This document shows positions 39,601-51,657 of a DNA stretch of 64,000 bases, one piece after another; position 1 is the stretch's first letter, and every line of letters begins with the position of its first letter. Source of the stretch: Mercurialis annua (taxonomy: Eukaryota; Streptophyta; Magnoliopsida; Malpighiales; Euphorbiaceae). The position numbers and the translations under genes are program-made. The notes below the pieces were generated by a model. The model did no database searches, was not told where the DNA came from, and saw only the letters and a list, made by a program, of their open reading frames with translations. The stretch spans positions 17,176,501 through 17,240,500 of the forward strand of contig NC_065576.1 of assembly GCF_937616625.2 (NCBI RefSeq), given 5' to 3'.

Positions 39601-41100
39601 TTTAAGCCAAATGTTTACAAACGTCACAAAACAAATCCAAACGTTTCCCCTTTTTAGCGATTAAGCCAAACGTTTACAAACGTTTACAAAACAAATCCAA
39701 ACGTTTCACCTTTTTAGCGATTTAAACCAAACATTTATAAACGTTACAAAACAAATACAAATGTTTTACCTTTTAAGCGATTTAAGCCAAATGTTTACAA
39801 AATGTTAAGAAACAAATCCAAAAGTTTTGCCTTTTTAGAAATATAAGCCAAACGTTTACAAACGTTATGAAACAAAGCCAAACATTTCACCTTTTTAGCG
39901 ATTTAAACCAAACGTTTACAAAGGTTACGAAACAAAACCAAATGTTTCCCCTTATTAGCGATTTAAGCCAAACGTTTACAAACGTTACGAAACAAAAACA
40001 AACGTTTCCCATTATTAGCGATTTAAGCTGAACGTTTACAAACGTTACGAAACAAAACCAAACGTTTAAAACGTTACAAAATTTACGCCAAACGTTTACA
40101 AACGTTACGAAACAAATCCAAGCGTTTCACCTTTTTAGCAATTTAAGCCAAACGTTTACAAACGTTACGAAATTTCAAACGTTTCATCTTTTAGCAATAT
40201 AAGCCAAACGTTTACAAACATTACGAAACAAAACCAAACGTTAAAAATGTTACGAACAAAATCCAAACGTTTCACCTTTTGAGCGATTTAAGCCAAATGT
40301 TTACAAACGTTACGAAACAAATCCAAACGTTTTGCCTTTTTAGCAATTTAAGCCAAACATTTACAAACGTTACGAAACAAAACCAAACGTTTAAAACGTT
40401 GCGTAACAAAGCCAAACATTTACAAACGTTACAAAACAACACCAAACGTTTCCCCATTTTAGCGATTTAAGCCAAACGTTTATAAATATTAAGAAACAAA
40501 ACCAAACGTTTGGAAATGTTACGAAACAAATTCCAACGTTTCACATTTTTATTTATTTAAACCAAATGTTTTCAAACGTTACGAAACAAATCCAAACGTT
40601 TCACCTTTTTAGTGATTGAATCCAAACGTTTACAAATGTTACAAAACAAATTCAAACGTTTCGAAACAAATCCAAACGTTTCAAAAGTTATGAAACAAAT
40701 CCAACCGTTTCACCTTTTTAGCGATTTAAGCCAAACGTTTACAAACGTTACGAAATAAATCCAAACGTTTCACATTTTAAGCAATTTAAGCCAAACATTT
40801 ACAAAGGTTATGAAACAATACCAAGCGTTTCACCTTTTTAGTAATTTAAGCCAAACATTTACAAACGCAAAGAAACAAATACGAGCGTTTCACCTTTTTT
40901 GCAATTTAAGCCAAACGTTTACAAATGTTACAAAACAAATCCAAACGTTTCACCTTTTTAGCGATTTAAGCCAAACTTTTACAAATATTACGAAATAAAA
41001 CCAAACATTTCACCTTTTTAGTAATTTAAGCCAAACGTTTACAGACGTTACGAAACAAATCCAAACGTTTCACCTTTTTAGCGATTTATGCCAAACGTTT
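36688..41100. repeat. Higher-order block Y3 (4413 bp)
   Basis: Near-identical to Y1 but about 218 bp shorter. One deletion lies near 37276, where GCGATTTACAAACATTATG joins parts that are about 210 bp apart in Y1. A stretch of about 300 bp (39617-39917) repeats 38510-38810, a further internal rearrangement. Confidence 0.8.
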
Positions 41101-43959
41101 ACAAACGTTACGAAAAAAATCTAAACGTTTCAATTTTTTAGCGATTTAGGCCGAATGTTTACAGACGTTAAGAAACAAAACCAAACGTTTCACTTTTTTT
41201 GCGATTTAAGCCAAACGTTTTCAAACGTTACAGAACAAATCCAAATGTTTCACCTTTTTAGCGATTTAAGCCAAACGTTCACAAACGTTATGAAACAAAT
41301 CCAAACGTTTCACCTTATTAGCGATTTAAGCCAAAAGTTTACAAAGGTTACGAAACAAATCCAAACGTGTCACCTTTTTAGTAATTTAAGCAAAACGTTT
41401 ACAAACGTTACGAAACAAATCCAAACGTTTCACCTTTTTAGCGATTTAAGCCAAACAATGACAAAGGATATGAAACAAAACCAAAAGTTTCACCTCTTTA
41501 GCGATTTAAGCCAAACGTGTACAAAGGTTATGAAACAAATCCAAACGTGTCAGCTTTTTAGCAATTTAAGCCAAACGTTTACAAACGTTACGAAACAAAT
41601 CCAAACGTTTCACCTTTTTAGCGATTTGAACCACACGTTTACAAACGTTACGAATAAAATACAAACCTTTCACATTTTTAGCGATTTAAGCTGACCGTTT
41701 TTAAACGTTACGAAACAAACCAAACGTTTAAAACGTTATGAAACAAACCCAAACGTTTCACCTTTTTAGCAATTTAAGTCAAACGTTTACAAACGTTACG
41801 AAACAAATCCAAGTGTTTCACCTTTTTAGGAATTTAAGCCAAACGTTTACAAACGATATGAAATTTCAAACGTTTCACCTTTTTAGAGATTTAAGCCAAA
41901 CGTTTACAAACATTATGAAACAAAATCAAACGTTGAATATATTACGAAATAAATCCAAACGTTTCACATTTTTAGCGATTTGAGCCAAACCCTTACAAAC
42001 ATTATGAAACAAAACCAAGCGTTTCACCTTTTTAGCAATTTAAGCCAAACATTTACAAACGTTACGAAACAAATCCAAAACGTTTCACCTTTTTAGCAAT
42101 ATAAGCCAAATTTTTACAAATGTTACGAAACAAATCCAAACGTTTCCCCTTTTTAGCAATTTAAGCGAAACATTTAGAAACGTTACGAAACAAATCCAAA
42201 CGATTTACCTTTTTAGGGATTTAAGCCAAACGTTTACAAACGTTACGAAACAAAACCAAATTTTAAAAATGTTACGAAACAAATCCAAACGTTTCATATT
42301 TTTAGCGATTTAAGCAAAACCCTTAGAATCATTACGAAACATAACCAAGCGTTTTAGCAATTTAAGCCAAACATTTACAAACGTTACGAAATAAATCCAA
42401 GCGTTGCACCTTTTTAGCAATTTAAGACAAACGTTTACAAACGCTTGGAAACATATTCAAGCGTTTCCCCTTTCTAGTAATTTAAGACAAACGATTACAA
42501 ATGTTATGAAACAAATCCAAGCGCTTCACCTTTTTAACAATTTATGTCAAACGTTTACAAATGTTACGAAATAAATCCAAATGTTTCACCTTTTTAGTGA
42601 TATAAGCCGAATGTTTACAAACGATACGAAACAAAACCAAACATTTCACCTTTTTAGAAATTTAAGCCAAACGTTTACAAACGTTAAACGTTTCACCTTT
42701 TTAGATATTTAAGCCGAACGTTTACAAACGTTACGAAACAAAACCAAACGTTTGACCTTTTTAGCGATTGAAGCGAAACGTTTACAAACGTTCCGAAACA
42801 AATCGAAGCGTTTCACCTTTTTAGCGATTTAGGCCAAACATTTTCAAACGTACGAAACAAATCCAAGAATTTCACCTTTTTAGTGATTGAAGCCAAACGT
42901 TTACAAACATTACGAAACAAATCCAAATATTTCACTTTTTTAGCGATTTAAGCCAAACGTTTATAAACGCTACGAAACAAATCCAACTGTTTCACGTTTT
43001 TAGCAATTTAAGCCAAACGTTTACAAACGTTACGAAACAAATCCAAGAGTTTCACCTTTTTAGCGATTTAGGCCAAACATTTACAAATGTAACGAAACAA
43101 ATACAAACGTTTCCCCTTAGCGATTTAAGCCAAACGTTTACAAACGTCACAAAATAAATCCAAACGTTTCCCCTTTTTAGCGATTAAGCCAAACGTTTAG
43201 AAACGTTTACAAAACAAATCCAAACGTTTCACCTTTTTAGCGATTTAAACCAAACATTTATAAACGTTACAAAACAAATACAAATGTTTTACCTTTTAAG
43301 CGATTTAAGCCAAACGTTTACAAAATGTTAAGAAACAAATCCAAAAGTTTTGCCTTTTTAGAAATATAAGCCAAACGTTTACAAACGTTATGAAACAAAG
43401 CCAAACATTTCACCTTTTTAGCGATTTAAGCCAAACATTTACAAACTTTACGAAACAAAACCAAACGTTTAAATAGTTACGAAACAAATCAAAACGTTTC
43501 ACATTATTAGCGATTTAAGCCAAACCTTTACAAACATTACGAAACAAAACCAAGCGTTTCACCTTTTTAGCAATTTAAGTCAAACGTTTACAAACGTTTC
43601 GAAACAAATCCAAGCGTTTCACCTTTTTAGCAATATAAGCCAAACGATTACAAATGTTCCAAAACATATCCAAGCGTTTCACCTTTTTAGTAATTTAAGC
43701 CAAACGCTTACAAACGTTGCGAAACAAATCCAAGCATTTCACCTTATTAGCAATTTATGCCAAACATTTACAAACGTTATGAAACAAATCCAAGCATTTC
43801 ACCTTATTAGCAATTTAAGCCAAACGTTTACAGACGTTACGAAACAAAACCAAACGTTTCCTCTTTTTAGCAATATAAGCCAAACGATTACAAATGTTCC
43901 AAAACATATCCAAGCGTTTCACCTTTTTAGTAATTTAAGCCAAACGTTTACAAACGCTA
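41101..43959. repeat. Higher-order block Y4 (partial, then joins X')
   Basis: Matches Y1 at offset 11,812 from about 29289 to 32150 and then runs into the right copy of block X. Differences from Y1 are few, so the duplication is recent compared with the divergence between neighbouring monomers. Confidence 0.8.
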
Positions 43960-46900
43960 CGAAACAAATCCAAATGTTTCCCCATTTTAGCAATTTAAGC
44001 CAAACGTTTAAAACGTACGAAACAAAAACCAAGCGTTTCCCCTTTTTAGCAATTTAAGCCAAACGTTTACAAACGCAGAGAAACAAATCCGAGTGTTTCA
44101 CCTTTTTTGCAATTTAATCCAAACGTTTACAAAAGTTACAAAACAAATCCAAACCTTTCACCTTTTTAGCGATTTAAGCCAACGTTTACAAACATTACGA
44201 AACAAAACCAAACGTTTCACCTTTTTAGCAATTTAAGCCAAATGTTTACAGACGTTACGAAACAAATCCAAACGTTTCACCTTTTTAGCGATTTATGCCA
44301 AACGTTTACAAACGTTACGAAACAAATCTAAACGTTTCACCTTTTTTGCGATTGAAGCCAAACGTTTACAAACGTTACGAAACAGATCCAAATGTTTCAC
44401 CTTTTTAGAGATTGAATCCAAACGTTTACAAACGTTACGAAACAAATCCAAACATTTCACATTTTTAGCAATTTAAGCCAAACGTTTACAAACGTTACGA
44501 AACGAAAACCAAGCGTTTCACCTTTTTAGCAATTTAAGCCAAACGTATACAAAGGCAAAGAAACAAATCCGAGTGTTTCACCTTTTTTGCAATTTAAGCC
44601 AAACGTTTACAAACGTTACAAAACAAATGCAAACATTTCACCTTTTTAGCGATTTAAACCAAATGTTTACAAACGATATGAAACAAATCCAAACTTTTCA
44701 CCTTTTTAGTGATTTAAGCAAAACGTTTACAAATGCTACGAAACAAATCCAACTGTTTCACTTTTTAGCAATGTAAGGCAAACTTTTACAAACGTTACGA
44801 AACAAATCCAAGCATTTCACCTTTTGAGCAATTTAATCCAAACGTTTACAAACATTACGAAAGAATTTCAAGTTTTCACCTTTTTAGTGATTTAAGCCAA
44901 ATGTTTACAAACGTTATGAAACAAATCCAAATGTTTCACCCGTTTAGCAATTTAAGTCAAACGTTTACAAATGTTACAAAACAAATCCAAGCGTTTCACC
45001 TTTTTACAAATTTAAGTCAAACATTACGAAACAAATCAAAGCGTTTTACCTTTTTAGCAATTTAGGCCAAACGTTTACAAACGTTACGAAACAAATCCAA
45101 GATTTTCAACTTTTTAGCAATTTAAGCCAAACGTTTACAAACGCTACGAAACAAATCCAAATATTTCGTCTTTTTAGCGATCTATGCCAAACGTTTACAA
45201 ACACTACGAAACAAATCCAAACGTTTCGCCTTTTTAGCAATCTAAGCCAAACGTTTACAAACGATACGAAGCAAATCCAAGCGTTTCCCCTTTTTAGCAA
45301 TTTAAGCCAAACGTTTACAAACGTTACGAAAAAAATCCAAGTGTTTCACCTTTTTAGCAATTTAAGCCAAATTTTTAGAAACATTACGAAAAAAATCCAA
45401 GCATTTCAACTTTTCAGCAATTTAAGCCAAACGTTTACGAAGGGTACGAAAAAATCAAAACGTTTCACTCCTTTTTAGTAATCTAAGCCAAACGTTTACA
45501 AATGTGAGGAAACAAATCCAAGAGTTTCACCTTTTTAGAAATTTAAGCCAAACGTTTACAAACGTTACGAAACAAATCCAAACGTTTCCCCTGTTTAGCT
45601 ATTTAAGCCAAACGTTTACAAACATTATAAAACAAATCCAAACGTTTCACCTTTTTAGCGATTTAAGCCAAACGTTTACAAACATTACGAAACAAAACCA
45701 AACGTTTAAAACGTTACGAAACAAATCCAAACGTTTCACATTTTTATCGATTTAAGCCAAACGTTTACAAACGTTACGAAACAAATCAAAGTATCTCAGC
45801 TTTTTAGCAATTTAAGCCAAACGTTTACAAACGTTATAAAACAAATCCAAACGTTTCACATTTTTAGCGATTTAAGCTGAAAGTTTACAAACGTTACGAA
45901 AAAAACCAAACGTTTCACCTTTTAGCGATTTTTGCCGAACATTTACAAACGTTACGAAAAAAATTCAAACGTTTCCCCATTTTAGCGATTTAAGCCAAAC
46001 TTTTAAAACGTTACAAAACAAATCCAAACTTTTTACCATTTTAGAGATTTAAGCCAAACGTTTACAAACGTTACGAAACAAATCCAAACGTTTTACCTTT
46101 TTAATTATTGAAGGCAAACGTTTACAAACGTTACGAAACAAATCCAAACGTTTCACACCTTTTTAGCAATTTAAACAAAATGTTTACAAACGTAACAAAA
46201 CAAATCCAAGCGATTAACCTTTTTAGCAATTTTAACCAAACGTTTACAAACTTTACAAAATAAATCCAAGTGTTTCACCTTTTTAGCAATTTAAGCCAAA
46301 TGTTTACAAACGTTACGAAATAAATCCAAAAGTTTCACCTTTTTAGCGATTTAAGCCAAACGTTTACAAACGGTACTTAACAAATCCAAACGTTTCCCCT
46401 TTTTAGCAATTTAAGTCAAACGTTTATAAACGCTACTAAACAAATCAAAACGTTTCACCTTTTTAGTAATTTAAGCCAAACGTTTGCAAACGTTACGAAA
46501 CAAATCCAAGCGTTTCTCCTTTTTAGCAATTTATGCCAAATATTTACAAACGTTATGAAACAAATAAAAGCATTTCACCTTTTTAGCAATTTAAGACAAA
46601 CGTTTATAAAGGTTACAAAACAAATCCAAGTGTTTCACCTTTTTAGCAATTTAAGCCAAACGTTTACAAACGTTACGAAACAAATCCAAACGTTTTGCCT
46701 TTTTAGCGATTTAAGCCAAACGTTTACAAAGGTTATGAAACAAATCCAAATGTTTCACCTTTTTAGCAATTTAAGCCAAACGTTTACAAACGTGATGAAA
46801 CAATTCCAAGCGTTTCACCTTTTTAGCAATATAAGCCAATTGTTTACTAACGTTACAGAACAAATCCAAGCATTTCACCTTTATAGCAATTTAAGCCGAA

Positions 46901-47943
46901 CATTTACAAACGTTACGAAACAAATCTAAGCGTTTTACCTTTTTAGCAATTTAAGCCAAGCGTTTGAAAACGTTACAAATTAAATCTAAACATTTCACGT
47001 TTTTAGCAATTTAAGCCGAATGTTTACAAACGTTATGAAAGAAAACCAAACGTTTCACCTTTTAGCGATTTTAGCCGAACGTTTATAAACGTTACGAAAA
47101 AAATTCAAACGTTTCCCCATTTTAGCAATTTAAGCCAAACGTTTAAAACGTTACGAAACAAATCCAAACGTTTCACCTTTTTAGCGATTTAAGCCAAACG
47201 TTTACAAAAGTTATGAAACAAATTCAAACGTTTCACCTTTTTAGTGATTGAAGCCAAACGTTTACAAACGTTTCGAAACAAATCCAAACGTTTCACACTT
47301 TTATCAATTTAAGCCAAACGTTTACATACGTTACGAGACAAATCCAAACCTTTCACCTTTTTAGCGATTTAAGTCAAACGTTTACCAACGGTACGAAACA
47401 AATTCAAACATTTTGCCTTTTTTGCAATTTAAGCCAAACGTTTAAAAACGCTACGAAACAAATCAAAATGTTTCCCCTTTTTAGCAATTAAAGCTAAACG
47501 TTTATAAAAGTTACGAAACAAATCCAAACATTTCACCTTTTTAGCGATTTAATTCAAACGTTTACAAACGGAACGAAACAAATTCAAACGTTTCGCCTTT
47601 TTAGCAATTTAAGCCAAACATTTATAAACGCTACGAAACAAATCAAAACGTTTCCCCTTTTTAGCAATTTAAGCCAAACGTTTGCAAACGTTACGAAACA
47701 AATCCAACCTTTTCTCCTTTTTAGGAATTTAAGCCAAACGTTTACAATCGTTATGAAACAAATCAAAAGATTTCACCTTTTTAGCAATTTAAGTCAAACG
47801 TTTACAAAGGGTACGAAAAAATAAAAAACATTTCCCACCTTTTTAGCGATTTAAACCAAACGTTTACAAACTTTACGAAACAAATCCAAACGTTTCACCT
47901 TTTTAGCGATTTAAGCAAAACATTTACAAATGTTACGAAACAA
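43960..47943. repeat. Higher-order block X' (right copy)
   Basis: Second copy of block X, closing the series X-Y1-Y2-Y3-Y4-X'. It is about 170 bp longer than X because about 200 bp near 45587-45785 were replaced by monomers of the 1.7-kb family. The match with X ends near 47943, where the sequence no longer follows 29285. Confidence 0.8.
45587..45785. repeat. Replaced tract inside X' from the 1.7-kb repeat family
   Basis: Block X (27061-27150) reads GTTTAACCTTGTTAGAAATT here; X' instead reads GTTTCCCCTGTTTAGCTATT, as at about 22895, then follows 17230-17390 (AAACATTATAAAAC, TTTTTATCGATTTAAG) before rejoining X at CAAAGTATCTCAGC. A patch of another block inside an otherwise conserved copy suggests gene conversion or double crossing-over. 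Confidence 0.65.
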
Positions 47944-50396
47944 ATCCAAACGTTTCCCCTTTTTAGCGATATAAGCCCGACGTTTACAAACGTTACGAAA
48001 CAAATCCAAACGTTTCGCCTTTTTAGCGAGTTAAGCCAAACGTTTACAAACGTATGAAATAAATCCAAACGTTTCCCCTTTTTAGCGATTTAAGCCAAAC
48101 ATTTACAAACGTTACGAAACAAATCCAAACGTTTCCCCTTTTTAGCGATTTATGCCAAACGTTTACAAACATTACGAAACAAATCCAAACGTTTCCCATT
48201 TTTAGCGATTTAAGCCAAACGTTTACAAACGTTACGAAACAAAATCAAACGTTTAAAACGTTACGAAACAAATCCAAGTGTTTCACATTTTTAGCAATTT
48301 AATCCAAACCTTTACAAACGTTACGAGACAAAACCAAGCGTTTCAAATTTTTAGCAATTTAAGCCAAACGTTACAATACAAATCCAAGCGTTTCACCTTT
48401 TTAGCGATTTAAACCAAACGTTTTCAAAAGTTACGAAACAAAACCAAACGTTTCACCTTTTCAGTGATTTAAGCCAAACGTTTACAAACGTTACGAAAAA
48501 ATCCAAACATTACGAAACAAAACTAAACGTTTAAAACATTACGAAAAAAATCCAAACATTTCACCATTTTAGCGATTTAAGCCAAACGTTTATAAAAGTT
48601 AAGAAAGAAAACCAAACGTTTAACACGTTTCGAAACAAATCTAATCATTTCACCATTTTAGCGATTTTAGCCAAATGTTTACAAACGTTACAAAACAAAA
48701 TTGAACGTTTTACCTTATTAGCGATTTAAGCCAAACAGTTACAAATGTTACGAAACAAATCCAAACGCTTCCCCATTTTAGTGCTTTAAGCCGAACGTTT
48801 AAAATGTTACGTAACGAATTCAAACATTTCTCCATTTTAGCGATTTAAGCCAAACATTTAAAAACGTTACGAAACAAATCCAAACGTAACCTTTTTAGCA
48901 ATTTATGCCAAACGTTTACAAACGTTACGAAAAAAATCCAAACTTTTCACCTATTAGCAATTTAAGCAAAACATTACGAAACAAATCCAAGCGTTTAACC
49001 TTTTTAGCTATTTAGGCCAAACGTTTATAAGCGATACGTAACAAAAACAAACGTTTCACCTTTTTAGCGATGTAAGCCAAACGTTTACAAACGTAACAAA
49101 ACAAAGCCAAATGTTTCTAAACGTTATGAAACAAATCCAAACGTTTCACCTTTTTTGCGATTAAGCCAAACGTTTATAAACGATATGAAACAAAACCGAA
49201 CGTTACGAAACAAATCCAAATGTTTCATATTTTTAGCGATTTAAGCCAAACGATTACAAAAGTTACGAAACAAAACCAAACGTTTCACCTTTTAGCGATT
49301 TAAGCCAAACGTTTACAAACATTACGAAAAAAACCAAACATTTCACCTTTTTAGCGATTTAAGCCAAACGTTTACAAATGTTACGAAACAAAACCAAACG
49401 TTTCACCTAAACGTTATGAAACAAATCCAAACGCTTCACCTTTTTAGCAATTTAATCCAAACGTTTACAAACGTTACGAAACAAAGCCAAACATTTCACC
49501 TTCTTAGCGATTTAAGCCAAACCTTTACAAACGTAACTAAACAAATCCAAACGTTTCGAAACAAAATCAAACGTTTCACCTTTTTAGTGATATAAGCCAA
49601 ACGTTTAGAAACGTTACAAAACAAATCCAAACGTTTCACATTTTTAGGAATTTAAGCCAAAAGTTTACAAATGTTACGAAACAAATCCAAACATTTCACT
49701 TTTAATATGTTACGAAACAAATCCAATCGCTTCACCTTTTTAGCGATTTAAGCCAAACGTTTACAAACGTTACAAAACAAAATTGAACGTTTCACTTTTT
49801 TAGCAATTTACGCCAAACATATACAAACGTTCGAAACAAATCCAAACGCTTCCCCATTTTAGCGATTTAAGCCAAACGTTTAGAATGTTACGAAACGAAT
49901 CCAAACATTTCCCCATTTTAGCGATTTAAGCCAAACATTTACAAACGTTACGAAACAAATCCAAACAAAACGTTTAAAATGTTTAACATTTTTAGAAATT
50001 TAAACCAAACGTTTACAAATGTTACGAAACAAATCCAAGCGTTTTAAATTTTTAGCAATTTAAGCCAAACCTTTACAAACGTTACAAAACCAAACCTAAC
50101 GTTTAAAATGTTACGAATCGTTTACAAACGTTGCGAAACAAATTCAAACGGTTCACCTTTTTAGCAATTTAAGCCAAACGTTTAAAAACTTTAGGAAACA
50201 AATCCAAACGTTTCACCTTTTTATTGATTGAAGCCAAACGTTTACAATCGTTACATAACAAAACCAAACGTTTCACCTTTATAGCAACTTAAGCCAAACG
50301 TTTACAAAAATTACGAAACAAATCCAAACGTTTCACCTTTTTTGCGATTGAAGCCAAACATTTACAAACGTTACAAAACATATCCAAGCGTTCCAA
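47944..50396. repeat. Satellite array, right diverged segment
   Basis: Monomers are more variable and more often truncated than in the Y blocks, with several fused half-units (near 48240, 48500, 49400, 49560 and 49690). No gene or mobile element is seen. Confidence 0.8.
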
Positions 50397-50684
50397 CCGT
50401 TTTAAGTCCGAGCGTTTGGCTTCAATCCTTAAGAAGTTGAAACGTTTTGTTTTGTTTAGTAAAGTTTGTAAACTTTGGCTTAAATCGCTAAAAATGTGAA
50501 ACATTTAGATTTGTTTCGTAAAGTTTTTAACGTTTGGTTTTGTTCCGTAGCGTTTGTAAAGTTTTGGTTTAAATCGCTAAAAATGTGAAACGTTTGGATT
50601 TGATTCATAATGTTGGTAAACGTTTGGCTTAAATCGCTAAAAAGGCGAAACGTTTTAAACGTTTGGCTTAACTCGCTAAAAATG
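50397..50684 (-). repeat. Inverted satellite segment
   Basis: Orientation switches here. The plus strand reads GTTTGGCTTAAATCGCTAAA and GTGAAACGTTTGGATTTG, the reverse complement of the monomer. Forward orientation resumes at ATGTAAGCCAAACG near 50684. The left breakpoint falls close to an AACGTT-like palindrome. The segment resembles the inverted tract at 61496-61755. Confidence 0.9.
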
Positions 50685-51657
50685 TAAGCCAAACGTTTAC
50701 AAATGTTATGAAACAAAACTAAACGTTTCACCTTTTTAGAAATTTAAGCCAAACGTTTACAAACATTACAAAACCAAACCAAACATTTCACCTTATTAGC
50801 TATTTAAGCCAAACAATTATAAATGTCAAGAAAAAACTCCAAACGTTTCTCCTTTTTAGGGATTTAAGCCAAATGTTTACAAACGTTAAGAAACAAATCC
50901 AAACGTTTCACCTTTTTAGCGATTTACGCCAAACGTTTACAAACGTTACAAAACAAAACCAAACGTTTACAAACGATACGAAACAAAACCAAAGGTTTCA
51001 CCTTTTTATCGATTTAAGCCAAATGTTTACAAATGTGACGAAACAAATCCAAACGTTTCATCTTTTTAGCGATTTAAGCTAAACATTTACAAACGTTATG
51101 AAACAAAACCAAACGTTTTATACGTTACAAAACAAATCCAAAGGTTTCACCTTTTTAGCAATTTAAGCCAAACGTATACAAACGTTACGAAACAAATCCA
51201 AACGTTTCACCTTTTTAGCAATTTAAGTCAAACGTTTACAAATGTTACGAAACAAATCCAAGCGTTTCAAATTTTTAGCAATTTAAGCCGAACGTTTACA
51301 AACATTACGAAACAAAACCTAACGTTTAAAATGTTACGAAACGTTTACAAACGCTACCAAACAAATCTAAATGTTTCACCTTTTTACCGATTGAAACCAA
51401 ACGTTTGCAAACGTTATGAAATAAAACCAAACGTTTCACCTTTTTAGCAATTTAAGCCAAACGTTTATAAACGTTCAAAATGAATCCAAACATTTCACCT
51501 TCTTAGCGATTTAAGTCAAACGTTTACAAACGTTACGAAACAAATCTAAACGTTTCCTCTTTTTAGCGATTTAAGCCAAACGGTTACAAACTTCACAAGC
51601 AAATCAAACATTTTCCCTTTTTAGCGATATAAGCCGAACGTATTCAAACAAATCCAA
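50685..51657. repeat. Satellite array, end segment before the copia element
   Basis: Forward-orientation, diverged monomers that stop at AATCCAA, directly followed by the truncated copia LTR. Shortened units occur near 51090-51120 and 51340. Confidence 0.85.

Larger units (their letters stand above)
9989..51657. repeat. Satellite array with a 60-bp monomer
   Basis: About 41.7 kb are made of tandem copies of a 60-bp unit, roughly 690 copies by length. Long stretches keep exact 60-base register. A near-consensus copy is at 33522-33581. The unit has two 30-bp halves that both begin AAACGTTT: one continues CACCTTTTTAGCGATTTAAG, the other continues ACAAACGTTACG and ends GAAACAAATCC. My consensus has 22 A, 17 T, 14 C and 7 G (35% GC) and five CpG. 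Common variants exchange AGCGATTTAAG with AGCAATTTAAG and AAACGTTT with AAATGTTT or AAACATTT. Half-monomers of 29-30 bp and small indels shift the phase in places. Open frames of up to 213 codons arise only because 60 is a multiple of three. I recognise no named satellite family; array role (centromeric, pericentromeric or other heterochromatin) is not shown by the sequence. Confidence 0.97.

Noticed and set aside
9989..51657. CRISPR array
   Set aside because: Units are contiguous and variable along their whole length. There is no constant repeat with unique spacers and no cas gene, and the context is plant nuclear DNA.
9989..51657. Centromere protein B box in the monomer
   Set aside because: TTCG occurs on the minus strand (GTTTCGTAACG) but the spacing and the CGGG half of the mammalian CENP-B box are absent.
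9989..51657. Telomeric or interstitial telomere repeats
   Set aside because: No tandem CCCTAAA/TTTAGGG is present. AAACC-like strings in the monomer are not in telomeric register.
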